DNA of 64,000 nucleotides. It comes from an uncultured Sphingobacteriales bacterium (GTDB taxonomy: Bacteria; Bacteroidota; Bacteroidia; Chitinophagales; Chitinophagaceae). The stretch is taken from assembly GCA_937871285.1 (NCBI GenBank), contig CALMQS010000098.1, positions 84,896-148,895 of the forward strand, written 5' to 3'. Positions 53,091-61,176 of this stretch are shown one piece after another. Under the pieces are notes generated by a model. That model was not told the origin of the DNA and did no database searches. It saw only the letters and a program-made list of their open reading frames with translations. The position numbers were made by a program, and so were the translations under genes. Positions within the stretch are counted from its first letter, which is position 1. Every line of letters starts with the position of its first letter.

Positions 53091-54323
53091 ATGCCTCACA
53101 ATAATAAATGTATTTTAATACTGGGTTGTTTTGATACGAAGGGTGAAGATTTTTCCTTTCTCCGGAACTGCATTACAGGCTTGGGAGAAAAAGTGATAAC
53201 GATGAATACCGGGGTGATGGGAACTACAACAGATTTCCCCGTTGATATCGAATCAGACCAGGTGGCATCAGAAGGTGGTGATGTAATAACGGCATTAAGA
53301 ACAGGAGGAGACCGCGGGCATGCGGTAGATGTGATGGGCAGGGGAGCGGCAAAGCTGGTAGCCGGGCTGGTAGCGGCAAACAAAATAAAAGCGGCAATCG
53401 GAATGGGCGGTGGCGGCGGCACTTATATCGCGCTTTCTGCCATGCAGGAAATACCGTTAAGCATACCCAAGCTTTGCCTGAGCACCCTGGCCGCCAAAGA
53501 CCTGTCGAGGCAAATGGGAAGTAAAGACATTGTGCTGATGCCCTCCATTGTTGATGTGGCCGGATTGAATAGTATCAGCAAACTTTTAATCCGGCGTGCC
53601 GCGGCGGCAATTTGCGCTATGGCAGCAATAACAGACGAGAAAACAGGTACGGTTGCAGGTACCATTGCGATCAGTATGTTTGGCAATACATCGGCCTGTG
53701 TTGATCAGTGCAGCGAGCTATTAAGGAAGCAGGGGTATGAAGTGCTGGCTTTTCATGCCAATGGGGTTGGCGGTAAAACAATGGAGTCGTTGATCAGGGA
53801 AAAATGTTTTGACGCTATTTTAGATATTACTACTACCGAGCTGGCGGATGATTTATGCGGAGGCATTTGCAGCGCGGGTCCCGACAGGCTGAACGCCGCC
53901 GCCGAGATGGGCATTCCCCAGGTGGTGGTGCCCGGCTGTTTGGATATGGTAAATTTTGCGCAACCCGATACCGTGCCCGCGCAATACCAATCGCGGGAAT
54001 TGTATAACTGGGCTCCCGATGTAACCTTAATGCGGACGAATAAAGAAGAGAATAAAATACTGGGTGAAAGACTGGCGCAGAAAATAAACCGTTCGCCTGC
54101 GCCGGTAAAAGTTTTATTGCCGGCAAAAGGCATTTCGCAGGTAGATGCGGAAGGAGGAATATTTTACAGGCCGGAAATTAACAGGGTTTTATTTGATGCC
54201 ATAAAAGAAAATACCAAATCAACGATAGATGTTGTCGAAGCGGATGCGCATATAAATGACCCGGAATTTTCGGCTATGCTGGTAAGTGCATTGTTAAGCG
54301 TGATGAAAAAGCGGCAAGAGTAG
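53091..54323 (+). CDS. Tm-1-like ATP-binding domain protein (UPF0261)
   Basis: 410 residues from the ATG at 53091 (MPHNNKCILILGCFDTKGED); the frame also opens at a TTG at 53079. Family features are GCFDTKGEDFSFLR, IGMGGGGGTYIALSAMQEIP (glycine-rich nucleotide loop), SMFGNTSACVDQC and FHANGVGGKTMESLI. Tomato Tm-1 uses this fold for its N-terminal ATP-binding half. The gene at 54960 encodes the TIM-barrel family that forms the other half of the plant protein. The bacterial function is not known to me; a metabolic role tied to the upstream sugar locus is plausible. Confidence 0.92.
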   Translation: MPHNNKCILILGCFDTKGEDFSFLRNCITGLGEKVITMNTGVMGTTTDFPVDIESDQVASEGGDVITALRTGGDRGHAVDVMGRGAAKLVAGLVAANKIKAAIGMGGGGGTYIALSAMQEIPLSIPKLCLSTLAAKDLSRQMGSKDIVLMPSIVDVAGLNSISKLLIRRAAAAICAMAAITDEKTGTVAGTIAISMFGNTSACVDQCSELLRKQGYEVLAFHANGVGGKTMESLIREKCFDAILDITTTELADDLCGGICSAGPDRLNAAAEMGIPQVVVPGCLDMVNFAQPDTVPAQYQSRELYNWAPDVTLMRTNKEENKILGERLAQKINRSPAPVKVLLPAKGISQVDAEGGIFYRPEINRVLFDAIKENTKSTIDVVEADAHINDPEFSAMLVSALLSVMKKRQE

Positions 54324-54959
54324 CTCAATATTGTTTAGCTATCTCCTATATGGTGAAGAAAACATTGACACAGTAGAAATATAGGACACAATAGAGAATT
54401 CAAGACCCTATGTGCACCTTATGACCTATGATCCTATGTGTTTAAAAGAAGAGGAAAACCACATAGGCACAGTAGGAACATAGGTACACAATAGAAAAAC
54501 CAAAAAATTCCTATGTGCCAACTATGTATCTATGATCCTATGTGTTGAAGAAAATATTAAGCACATAGACACAATAGGAACATAGGCACACAATAGAAAA
54601 ACCAAAAAATTCCTATGTGTCATCTATGTATCTATGATCCTATGTGTTGAAGAAAATATTAAGCACATAGACACAGTAGGAACATAGGTACACAATAGAA
54701 AAACCAAAAAATTCCTATGTGTCATCTATGTATCTATGATCCTATGTGTTGAAGAAAATATTAAGCACATAGACACAATAGGAACATAGGAGCACAATAG
54801 AGATAGAAAAAAGCCTTACGTGATATCTATATGAACCTATGTGACCTATGATCCTATGTGTTTAAAAGAAGAGGAAAAAAATATCACACACAGGCATATT
54901 AGGAATGGAAGCGTATAATAGAAGAAAAGTAAAAACATACATAACTCAAACAGATAATT
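54324..54959. repeat. Tandem repeat array, about five units of 102-112 bp
   Basis: The phrase GATCCTATGTG starts at 54430, 54534, 54636, 54738 and 54850, giving periods of 104, 102, 102 and 112. The inner two units are almost identical: CCTATGTGTTGAAGAAAATA, then TTAAGCACATAGACACAATA, GGAACATAGG..., CACAATAGAAAAACC and AAAAAATTCCTATGTG. Inside each unit, CTATGTG and CACATAG form inverted pairs. No open frame is supported. The array separates the Tm-1-like gene from the PEP-hydrolase-family gene. Confidence 0.92.
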
Positions 54960-55826
54960 ATGGCAAATCAATGGACTGGAAAGGGAAATCCTTATACGAA
55001 ACAGGAAGTGAGGGAACGGCTACAAAAAACAGTTGATCAGAATAAGGCAATCATTGCTGCGGGTGCCGGCACGGGTATCAGCGCTAAATTTATAGAGAAG
55101 GGTGGTGCAGACCTGATCATTATATATAACTCAGGCAGGTTTCGTATGGCCGGCCATGGCTCTACTGCCGGACTAATGGCTTACGGGGATGCCAATGCAG
55201 AAGCTATGAATATCGGAGAGTTTGAAGTGCTGCCGGTGGTGGAAGAAATTCCCGTGATCTGCGGTGTGCATGGTTCCGACCCCCGCCGCAGGATGTGGCA
55301 TCATTTATTAAAGGTGAAGGAAATGGGTTTTTCGGGCGTCAATAATTTTCCCACGCACTGCATTGTTGATGGTCATTTCAGGCAGGTTTTAGAAGAAACA
55401 GGGATGGGGTTTGATAAGGAAGTGGAAATGGTGAGGCTTGCCACTAAGATGGATTTGTTCTCTATTGTATACGTAGCTAAGGCAGAAGAAGCTATGCAGA
55501 TGGCGGAAGCAGGCGCCGATGCCATCATTTCGCATGTGGGTACTACGGTAGGCGGGTCGGTAGGTGTTACCGGCGCTTCCTGTACAATGGATGATGCCAT
55601 AGCCCGTACCCGTGAAATTATGGAAGCAGGGCAAAAAGTAAATCCCGGTATCTTTTTCCTGGCGCATGGCGGCCCTATTAACACGCCTGAAGATGTACGT
55701 ATAGTGTTAGATAAAACCGGGGTACATGGCTTTGTGGGCGCTTCCTCGCTGGAACGGATGGGCGTTGAAAGATCCTTAACCGACCTGACGCGGAAATTTA
55801 AATCGCTTACTTTACAAAGCAGGTAA
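54960..55826 (+). CDS. Phosphoenolpyruvate hydrolase family TIM-barrel protein
   Basis: 288 residues of the PF09370 TIM-barrel type. Signatures are AAGAGTGISAKFIEKGGADL and LIIIYNSGRFRMAGHGSTAG, then LPVVEEIPVICGVHGSDPRR, and ISHVGTTVGGSVGVTGASC near the C-terminus. It corresponds to the C-terminal half of plant Tm-1-like proteins. It lies downstream of the UPF0261 gene in the same direction, separated only by the tandem repeat array. The two products are likely partners, but no activity can be read directly. Confidence 0.92.
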   Translation: MANQWTGKGNPYTKQEVRERLQKTVDQNKAIIAAGAGTGISAKFIEKGGADLIIIYNSGRFRMAGHGSTAGLMAYGDANAEAMNIGEFEVLPVVEEIPVICGVHGSDPRRRMWHHLLKVKEMGFSGVNNFPTHCIVDGHFRQVLEETGMGFDKEVEMVRLATKMDLFSIVYVAKAEEAMQMAEAGADAIISHVGTTVGGSVGVTGASCTMDDAIARTREIMEAGQKVNPGIFFLAHGGPINTPEDVRIVLDKTGVHGFVGASSLERMGVERSLTDLTRKFKSLTLQSR

Positions 55827-56172
55827 TACAATACAGGAACTGTTGTATTGAAACTGAGCAGTTATGCCATTTTACAGTTGTAATATGATCCCGGCAAAAC
55901 AAAATATTTTACACAGGCACATATCCGGGGCGGTTTAAACAGAGCCATTTGTTCCCCGGGCCGCGCTATGCTGCTTAGCAGTAAAATTTTTTTAGTTTGC
56001 ATAAAGATGGCGCCTGTATAGCCAAACCCGGCTGGGGATACCCGCAGAAATGGACAATGGCTGACATGGAAAAACTGAATCCATAAAATTCTCTGTAAAA
56101 AATATTTTTTGCATGATCAGAAGCAATTACTTCAGCTATATTTGCATTCTAACCCAATAAATACATACTATT
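55827..56172. other. Intergenic stretch before HU gene
   Basis: No gene or clear repeat is seen. A short inverted pair, AATACA/TGTATT, brackets 55827-55850 just after the preceding stop and could act as a weak transcription end. The HU promoter lies near the right end. Confidence 0.4.
56137..56145 (+). promoter_or_regulatory. Promoter -7 box of HU gene
   Basis: TATATTTGC matches TAnnTTTG exactly, 28 bases before the HU start codon. A TTTG at 56108-56111 could serve as -33 box, though the 25-base gap is somewhat long. Confidence 0.65.
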
Positions 56173-56442
56173 ATGAACAAAGGAGAGTTAATTGAAAAAA
56201 TTTCCACTGATGCAGCCATTACCAAGAAACAGGCCGGCGCCGTATTAGATTCATTTACCGAAGCGGTTGCCAAAACCCTGAAGAAAGGTAATAAGGTAAC
56301 CCTGGTAGGATTTGGTACTTTTTCCGTTTCCAAGCGTGCTGCCCGTAACGGACGTAATCCGCAAACAGGCGCTGTTATTAAAATCAAAGCCAAAAAAGTG
56401 GCCCGCTTTAAAGCAGGTAAAGAATTGTCGGGAAAAATATAA
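56173..56442 (+). CDS. HU-family DNA-binding protein
   Basis: An 89-residue histone-like protein of normal length. It has MNKGELIEKISTDAAITKKQ at the N-terminus, the family signature GFGTFSVSKRAARNGRNPQT (arm with RxxRNPQTG), and a basic tail, KKVARFKAGKELSGKI. It binds and bends DNA non-specifically as part of the nucleoid. It is flanked by its own promoter and a strong terminator, so it is monocistronic. Confidence 0.97.
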   Translation: MNKGELIEKISTDAAITKKQAGAVLDSFTEAVAKTLKKGNKVTLVGFGTFSVSKRAARNGRNPQTGAVIKIKAKKVARFKAGKELSGKI

Positions 56443-56463
56443 TTGCCAGCAATTGATATTGTA

Positions 56464-56497
56464 AAAGAGGCTGCCGCAATGGTGCAGCCTCTTTGCT
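56464..56497. terminator. Rho-independent terminator after HU gene
   Basis: AAAGAGGCTGC (56464-56474) pairs perfectly with GCAGCCTCTTT (56484-56494), an 11-bp stem with a 9-base loop. It has A-rich and T-rich flanks, so it may also serve the converging minus-strand gene. Confidence 0.85.
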
Positions 56498-56569
56498 TTT
56501 GGGTACTCCGCAAACAAGGTAATTAAACAACGCACTCATCCCCGTGTCTGCCTTTGTGCGCTGTTGTGC

Positions 56570-58000
56570 TTACTGCTTTACTGCATAGGCATGAGGATCC
56601 TTCAAAAACATCTCTTTACAGCCGTGGCTGCAAAAACCCATTATTTTCCCCTGAAATAAAGTAGTGTCGCCCGTCATCTGGTCATTTATCTTCATGCCGC
56701 AAACCGGGTCTTTAGCAACTTCTAACGCAGGGAAGGCAGGACTTTCCTTACCGGTAAAAGGCTGTGCTACGTTTTCTTTTGTAATATCAGTAATGGTTTT
56801 TGTGTTGAGCTGTGTATAGTAAATTTTATCGTTGTCGGTCCATGCAATAATCACGTTCTCCTTCCCTTCAACCTGTATTACCGGGTAAGCCGCATGCACA
56901 CGGGGCAACGTGATTTCCTTTTCTAAAAACGCATTCCCATCTATTTTGTTCACTACAATTTTACTATACATTGTATCTCCTTCCCGGTAGCTGGCATTAT
57001 AGGCGGCAATCCGCGTTCCGTTGGGCATAAGGCATAGCTGCACAAACCGGCCATTGGGGGCAAGCTGCCGCTTTAGGATCATGTTATTGTTTTTATCTAA
57101 TGCTGCATAAAAAACACCTTTCCGGTCGGAGCCGGTAAACCAGGTTACATAAGTTTCTTCATTTTGGCTCACCACCGAAGGCCCGTTATGCGGGCAGCCA
57201 TCTATCACCCAGTGATCATTGCTGAAAGGCACAGCCTTGCTGAAGGTCTGTCCATTATCGGCAGAGCTGCTAACGGAAATATCCCTTACCGAACCCGAAA
57301 GGAGGTCGCGGAAAACAACCCTGATATTACCCTCTCCGTCACTGCTAAGGGCGGTACGGCAGCACTGACAGGCAAAAGGTTCTATCAGAATGGCATCCCC
57401 AAAGCCTTCTTTCCCGTTAGTTCTTGCAAATTTCACCGGTCGTCCGCTATTAGCGTCACCGGGATCTGTATCCAGCCAGGCAACGCCTATTTCTCCATCG
57501 TCGAGCCGTATCATATTACCGAAAGAGCGTGAACCGGTATGGGGCACAGCAGCCTGGATAGATCTGTGGTCAGTCCATGTTTTTCCCTTATCAAAGGACA
57601 TAACATATTGAATATCGCTTAACCCGAACCTGCTTTTTGCTGAGGGAACTGATGTTTCATATATAGCCACGATCGTACCATCGCCTTTAACAGCAATTTT
57701 AGGCATCCCTTCTTCATGAATGCTGGTATTGGGTTCTATGGGTATAGCCACACCAGGGGTAAATTGCTGTGTCTTTGCATCCCAGTTGGCAAAATAGAAA
57801 TGCTTGTTTCCCGTGCTGTCTGTCTCTGTCCAGCTAACAACAGGATTGTTCTTTTCATCTTTGGCCAGAAATACACAGGATGCCTTATTGCTCGTATCGG
57901 AGAGCAGTACAGGAACGGACTCTTTGCCGCTGGGTATGCTATCGCTGCAGGATGACAGCATACCGAACGCAGTTATATAAATAAGGAACAGCTTCTTCAT
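56570..58000 (-). CDS. BNR/Asp-box propeller lipoprotein with C-terminal YHS domain
   Basis: A 476-residue lipoprotein: the lipobox LSSC at residues 15-19 gives an N-terminal lipid-modified Cys. A sialidase-like propeller covers about 30-420, with Asp-box motifs SFDKGKTWTD and SADNGQTFSK. Last comes a YHS domain (VAKDPVCGMKINDQ to GFCSHGCKEMFLKDPHAYA), a small metal-binding module found in copper-handling proteins. No catalytic sialidase residues can be claimed; the propeller may be only a scaffold. It is 17 bases downstream of the TonB receptor gene and is likely in one operon. Confidence 0.88.
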   Translation of the reverse strand: MKKLFLIYITAFGMLSSCSDSIPSGKESVPVLLSDTSNKASCVFLAKDEKNNPVVSWTETDSTGNKHFYFANWDAKTQQFTPGVAIPIEPNTSIHEEGMPKIAVKGDGTIVAIYETSVPSAKSRFGLSDIQYVMSFDKGKTWTDHRSIQAAVPHTGSRSFGNMIRLDDGEIGVAWLDTDPGDANSGRPVKFARTNGKEGFGDAILIEPFACQCCRTALSSDGEGNIRVVFRDLLSGSVRDISVSSSADNGQTFSKAVPFSNDHWVIDGCPHNGPSVVSQNEETYVTWFTGSDRKGVFYAALDKNNNMILKRQLAPNGRFVQLCLMPNGTRIAAYNASYREGDTMYSKIVVNKIDGNAFLEKEITLPRVHAAYPVIQVEGKENVIIAWTDNDKIYYTQLNTKTITDITKENVAQPFTGKESPAFPALEVAKDPVCGMKINDQMTGDTTLFQGKIMGFCSHGCKEMFLKDPHAYAVKQ

Positions 58001-58017
58001 TCAGAAAAAATTGATAG

Positions 58018-60318
58018 TTAAAAAATATATTTGACATTGAGTCCTCCGTAGCCGTTCCTTGCAGGCGAAGGACTGAAATAAGCAGGCGATCCCCCGCCAT
58101 AAGCAACGGCATTTAAAGCGGTCATGGAACTGTAACGGCTATTGGTAATATTATCAAGGCCTGCATAAATGTTGATCTCAACGTGTTTGGACAGGCTTCT
58201 CTTAAAGCCGGCCTTGGCGTTCAAAACCTGGTAAGCAGGATTATAGGCCGTATTGGCATCATCTAACGGTAACCGGTCATTAAAAAAATAGCTCCCGTAA
58301 AAGTAGATACCTGTTTTGGTTTCCATATTAAAGCCGGCGCTTACTACCCAGGGAGCAATTCCCGTGAGCTCATTACCGTCGTACGTGGCTTTTACCTGGC
58401 TCTGTGCGTCTAATATCTTATAATCATCAAACTGGAAATGCGAATACGTTACCGCCGCATAGGGCCTTAATAAAGTGACCGCTTTCCCATCTTCTTCTTT
58501 TATGGCCAGGTACGATAGGGCCAACTCAATACCATTATGGCTGGTGCGGCCGGAGTTGTTATAAATGGTGATACCCTGTTGCACCGCCTGACCGATCAGT
58601 TCCCCTTTCATGTCCATTTTAAATAAAGCAAGATCGTAAGCTAAGCGTGACAGGAACAAATTACCTTTGGCATTTATCTCGTAATTGATCCCTTTTTCTG
58701 CCTGTAGCCTCGTATTGATGGAGCCATCCACATTTTTTATTTCAGAGCCCGAAGGCGGGGAGAAGCCGGAGCTGATGCTTCCATGCAAAGAAAGCGCGTT
58801 CCCGAAATTATGGCTTAATGCTATACGCGGCGAAGCCTGCGGTTTAAATTTCTTAACACCACTTTGCGCTGCCACTAAGTAATCACTAACATCATAAGTA
58901 AGGCCATTATAGCTAAGCCCCATTGCCAGCGTTGTTTTTGAACTTATAAAAGTTTCCGACTGGTAAAACAGCGAATACAACGTGTTTTTATAATCGGTAT
59001 TTCCGTTAATGGCGCCTTCATTGCCGTGTTCATTCACATATTGCGTGCCTTTGGTATTGGCCTGGTTAAACTCTGCTCCCAGGGTAAATTTAGTAGGGAG
59101 TACGGCAAAGCCGGCATCATAGCTAAACCGTGTGCGGCCGCCATAGCTCTCGTAGTAATTGCGGATATAAGCGTAAGGAAGGGGATGGTTCAGATCATAG
59201 AAATAAGTAAAAATGCTGGTAGCGTTTGAAAACCGGCTGTTGAAAAGATACTGCTGGCCTATTCCTATTCTTGTCCAGTTCTGGTAACGTCCTGCCTGCT
59301 TATCCGTATTGGAAGGATTGGCCTGTTTGGGATTATCTTCCACCTGCTGCCGGGTAAGCGATCCCGGAATTTGAGCATGCTGGGTAGTTCTGTTTAACAG
59401 CACGGTAATGGTTTGCTTTTCGGATGGGAAGAACTGGAAATTGCCCGCGAGAAAACGCCGCATATCATTGCTGTGTTCCCTGTATCCGTTGTATTGCTGC
59501 CAGCCAAAGGAAAGATAACTGTTCATTTTATCACCACCGTAGCGATAGGTAGTGGCCAAACGCCTCAGGCCGTAAGAACCGGCAAGACTTGAAATTTCGA
59601 AACTTTGCTCCTGGTAAGGCGAACGCTGCAGTTGAAAATTGATCACACCCCCCGTTCCCCCGCCATAGATGCTGGATGCGGGGCCTTTTATAATTTCTGC
59701 CTTCCCAATATCGTTTACGTCTAACGCCTCTATGCGGGAAGTGCCATCGGCCTCGGTTACGGGAATATCGTTTACATAAATTTTTATATTGCGGATCCCC
59801 CAGGGAGACCTTACCCCGTTCCCTCTTATAGAAATGCGTGACTCAGACAATGTGCTCTGATCCATCCGAACGCCGGGAACACTGTTGAGGGCAGGTTGTA
59901 ACGACACGCCATTTCCCTGCCGTATCTGGCTGCCGCTGATACTGGCAACAGCGCCGGCAGTTTCCTTATTGGTTTTGTTACCGCTGTATGCGGTTACCCT
60001 AACTTCATTTAACGAAACCGCATCCGCTTCTAATTGAATATTAAGATATGTATCCTGGTGGTTATAACGCACCATTTGTTTTCTGTAACCTGCCATAGAT
60101 ACCTGCAACGTGCCTTCTGCCCTGGCTACTCCTATTTCAAAATATCCCGCATCATTGGAGATAGCGTGAGAAAGCTTATCGGGTGTTTCTATTGTTGCAG
60201 CGCTTAACGCCTGGCGCCCCTGGAGGTCGTAAATATAACCCTTAACAATATATTGTGCATTTGCCTTTATGCCGGGAAATACAGTAAGGAGTACCAGCAA
60301 ATATTTTAGTAATTTCAT
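58018..60318 (-). CDS. TonB-dependent outer-membrane receptor with carboxypeptidase-like N-terminal domain
   Basis: 766 residues from the ATG at 60318 (MKLLKYLLVLLTVFPGIKAN). It has a signal peptide, a CarboxypepD-regulatory-like domain (YIVKGYIYDLQGRQALSAAT), a plug domain (GVRMDQSTLSESRISIRGNG, EIIKGPASSIYGGGTGGVIN) and a 22-strand-type barrel ending LNVKYIF. There is no SusD-like partner, so it is not a glycan receptor pair. The neighbours (Cys-containing small protein, YHS lipoprotein) point to metal or metallophore transport, possibly copper; this is inference. Confidence 0.92.
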   Translation of the reverse strand: MKLLKYLLVLLTVFPGIKANAQYIVKGYIYDLQGRQALSAATIETPDKLSHAISNDAGYFEIGVARAEGTLQVSMAGYRKQMVRYNHQDTYLNIQLEADAVSLNEVRVTAYSGNKTNKETAGAVASISGSQIRQGNGVSLQPALNSVPGVRMDQSTLSESRISIRGNGVRSPWGIRNIKIYVNDIPVTEADGTSRIEALDVNDIGKAEIIKGPASSIYGGGTGGVINFQLQRSPYQEQSFEISSLAGSYGLRRLATTYRYGGDKMNSYLSFGWQQYNGYREHSNDMRRFLAGNFQFFPSEKQTITVLLNRTTQHAQIPGSLTRQQVEDNPKQANPSNTDKQAGRYQNWTRIGIGQQYLFNSRFSNATSIFTYFYDLNHPLPYAYIRNYYESYGGRTRFSYDAGFAVLPTKFTLGAEFNQANTKGTQYVNEHGNEGAINGNTDYKNTLYSLFYQSETFISSKTTLAMGLSYNGLTYDVSDYLVAAQSGVKKFKPQASPRIALSHNFGNALSLHGSISSGFSPPSGSEIKNVDGSINTRLQAEKGINYEINAKGNLFLSRLAYDLALFKMDMKGELIGQAVQQGITIYNNSGRTSHNGIELALSYLAIKEEDGKAVTLLRPYAAVTYSHFQFDDYKILDAQSQVKATYDGNELTGIAPWVVSAGFNMETKTGIYFYGSYFFNDRLPLDDANTAYNPAYQVLNAKAGFKRSLSKHVEINIYAGLDNITNSRYSSMTALNAVAYGGGSPAYFSPSPARNGYGGLNVKYIF

Positions 60319-60370
60319 TGAATACAATTTTTAAGAAAGGTTGAATTTTTTCTCCTTTCATTGAAAATGG

Positions 60371-60398
60371 AGCATGTGTTCGCGCACATGCTTTTTTT
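60371..60398 (+). repeat. Hairpin with T-run on + strand, upstream of TonB receptor gene
   Basis: AGCATGTG (60371-60378) pairs with CACATGCT (60385-60392) around a 6-base loop, with seven T residues from 60392. The T-run is on the + strand, where no gene ends nearby. On the - strand, where the operon is read, it is a hairpin preceded by A residues in the leader of the receptor gene. Confidence 0.6.
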
Positions 60399-60483
60399 AT
60401 GTGAAAATAAAAATTGCAGCCACAGGCTTATATGCCCTGTCCGTTTCGGGGAAGAGTTGATCCTGTAGCGTATGAATGAAATG

Positions 60484-60858
60484 TTATGCGGCAGGCGGCT
60501 TGAAAATGCAGTGCGGACGATCTATTGTCTGAGGATCCGGTAACAATGGAAAGTTTTGTTTATCACTATAAAAAACGGCAGGTGAAAGACCGGTGGAACG
60601 GTAATCAAAAAGGAAGAATTCGTTGTGATTTTCAATTTTTCTCTGGGGATTCTTTTTATCTTTTTCGTCCTCTTGTTTAAGCTTTTTGGTCATTTGGCAT
60701 TTACCACTACAATGCAGCTCTACCACCGCCTTATTCTCACAATTAACGGCATAGCTTGTAGTGTTAATATAATAATCGCCTATAACCAGCATCCTGCTGA
60801 AAGATTGAACAAGCAGGGCGGTAAGAAGAAGGAATACACTAAACTGTTTATATGTAGT
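60484..60858 (-). CDS. Small envelope protein with HCSGKC motif; canonical start codon missing
   Basis: The coding frame has a conserved pattern: VNCENKAVVELHCSGKCQMT, then KKLKQEDEKDKKNPQRKIEN and a C-terminal PPHCIFKPP-like tail (RPHCIFKPP). Family relatives in Bacteroidota carry this NC..K...HC.GKC pattern beside TonB receptors. The first ATG (60792) cuts a clear signal-like segment that the frame continues upstream: KQFSVFLLLTALLVQSFSRM. No ATG, GTG or TTG starts that segment; the bases read ACATATAAACAG where one extra G would give ATG AAA CAG. Either the start codon is lost by a one-base deletion or a non-standard start is used. Confidence 0.7.
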   Translation of the reverse strand, partial: TTYKQFSVFLLLTALLVQSFSRMLVIGDYYINTTSYAVNCENKAVVELHCSGKCQMTKKLKQEDEKDKKNPQRKIENHNEFFLFDYRSTGLSPAVFYSDKQNFPLLPDPQTIDRPHCIFKPPAA

Positions 60859-60876
60859 TAAGGATGCCAGGATACC

Positions 60877-60885
60877 GCAAAAGTA
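60877..60885 (-). promoter_or_regulatory. Promoter -7 box for the metal-handling operon
   Basis: On the - strand the sequence reads TACTTTTGC, an exact TAnnTTTG match. It lies about 30 bases before the expected start of the HCSGKC protein and fits as the operon promoter. Confidence 0.6.
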
Positions 60886-61176
60886 GTATATAATAATTTA
60901 TAAATGACGATCATTTGCTGTCCGGGAGAGCTCCAAATGAATGCATCTTTGCTAATGTAATAGAGCCTGCCTGTAAGAGCTGGCAGCCGTCATGACTTTG
61001 TAAAAAGAAAGATTACTTATACACATGCTGTTAATTTCTTTCGGGTTCCGGAAAATAATTAATTGTGAACTTTATCTCAGATACAGGACGAAAAATTCCA
61101 ATTATTAAAATACTGATCTTTCCACTTTATAGCAATATGGAGCGTGGAAGGTTTGTCTTATCTAAATTCATTTACT
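60886..61176. other. Divergent promoter region before nrdB
   Basis: No gene is supported. An ATGCATCTTTGC phrase at about 60941 resembles a -7 box, and CCTGCCTGTAAGAGCTGGCAG (about 60967) contains a weak inverted pair. No convincing NrdR box pair was recognised by eye. Confidence 0.4.

Noticed and set aside
54360..54910. CRISPR-like array
   Set aside because: The whole 102-112 bp unit repeats, with no short repeat alternating with variable spacers, and no cas gene is near.
55373..55831. 152-codon minus-strand frame
   Set aside because: Antisense shadow of the PEP-hydrolase-family gene.
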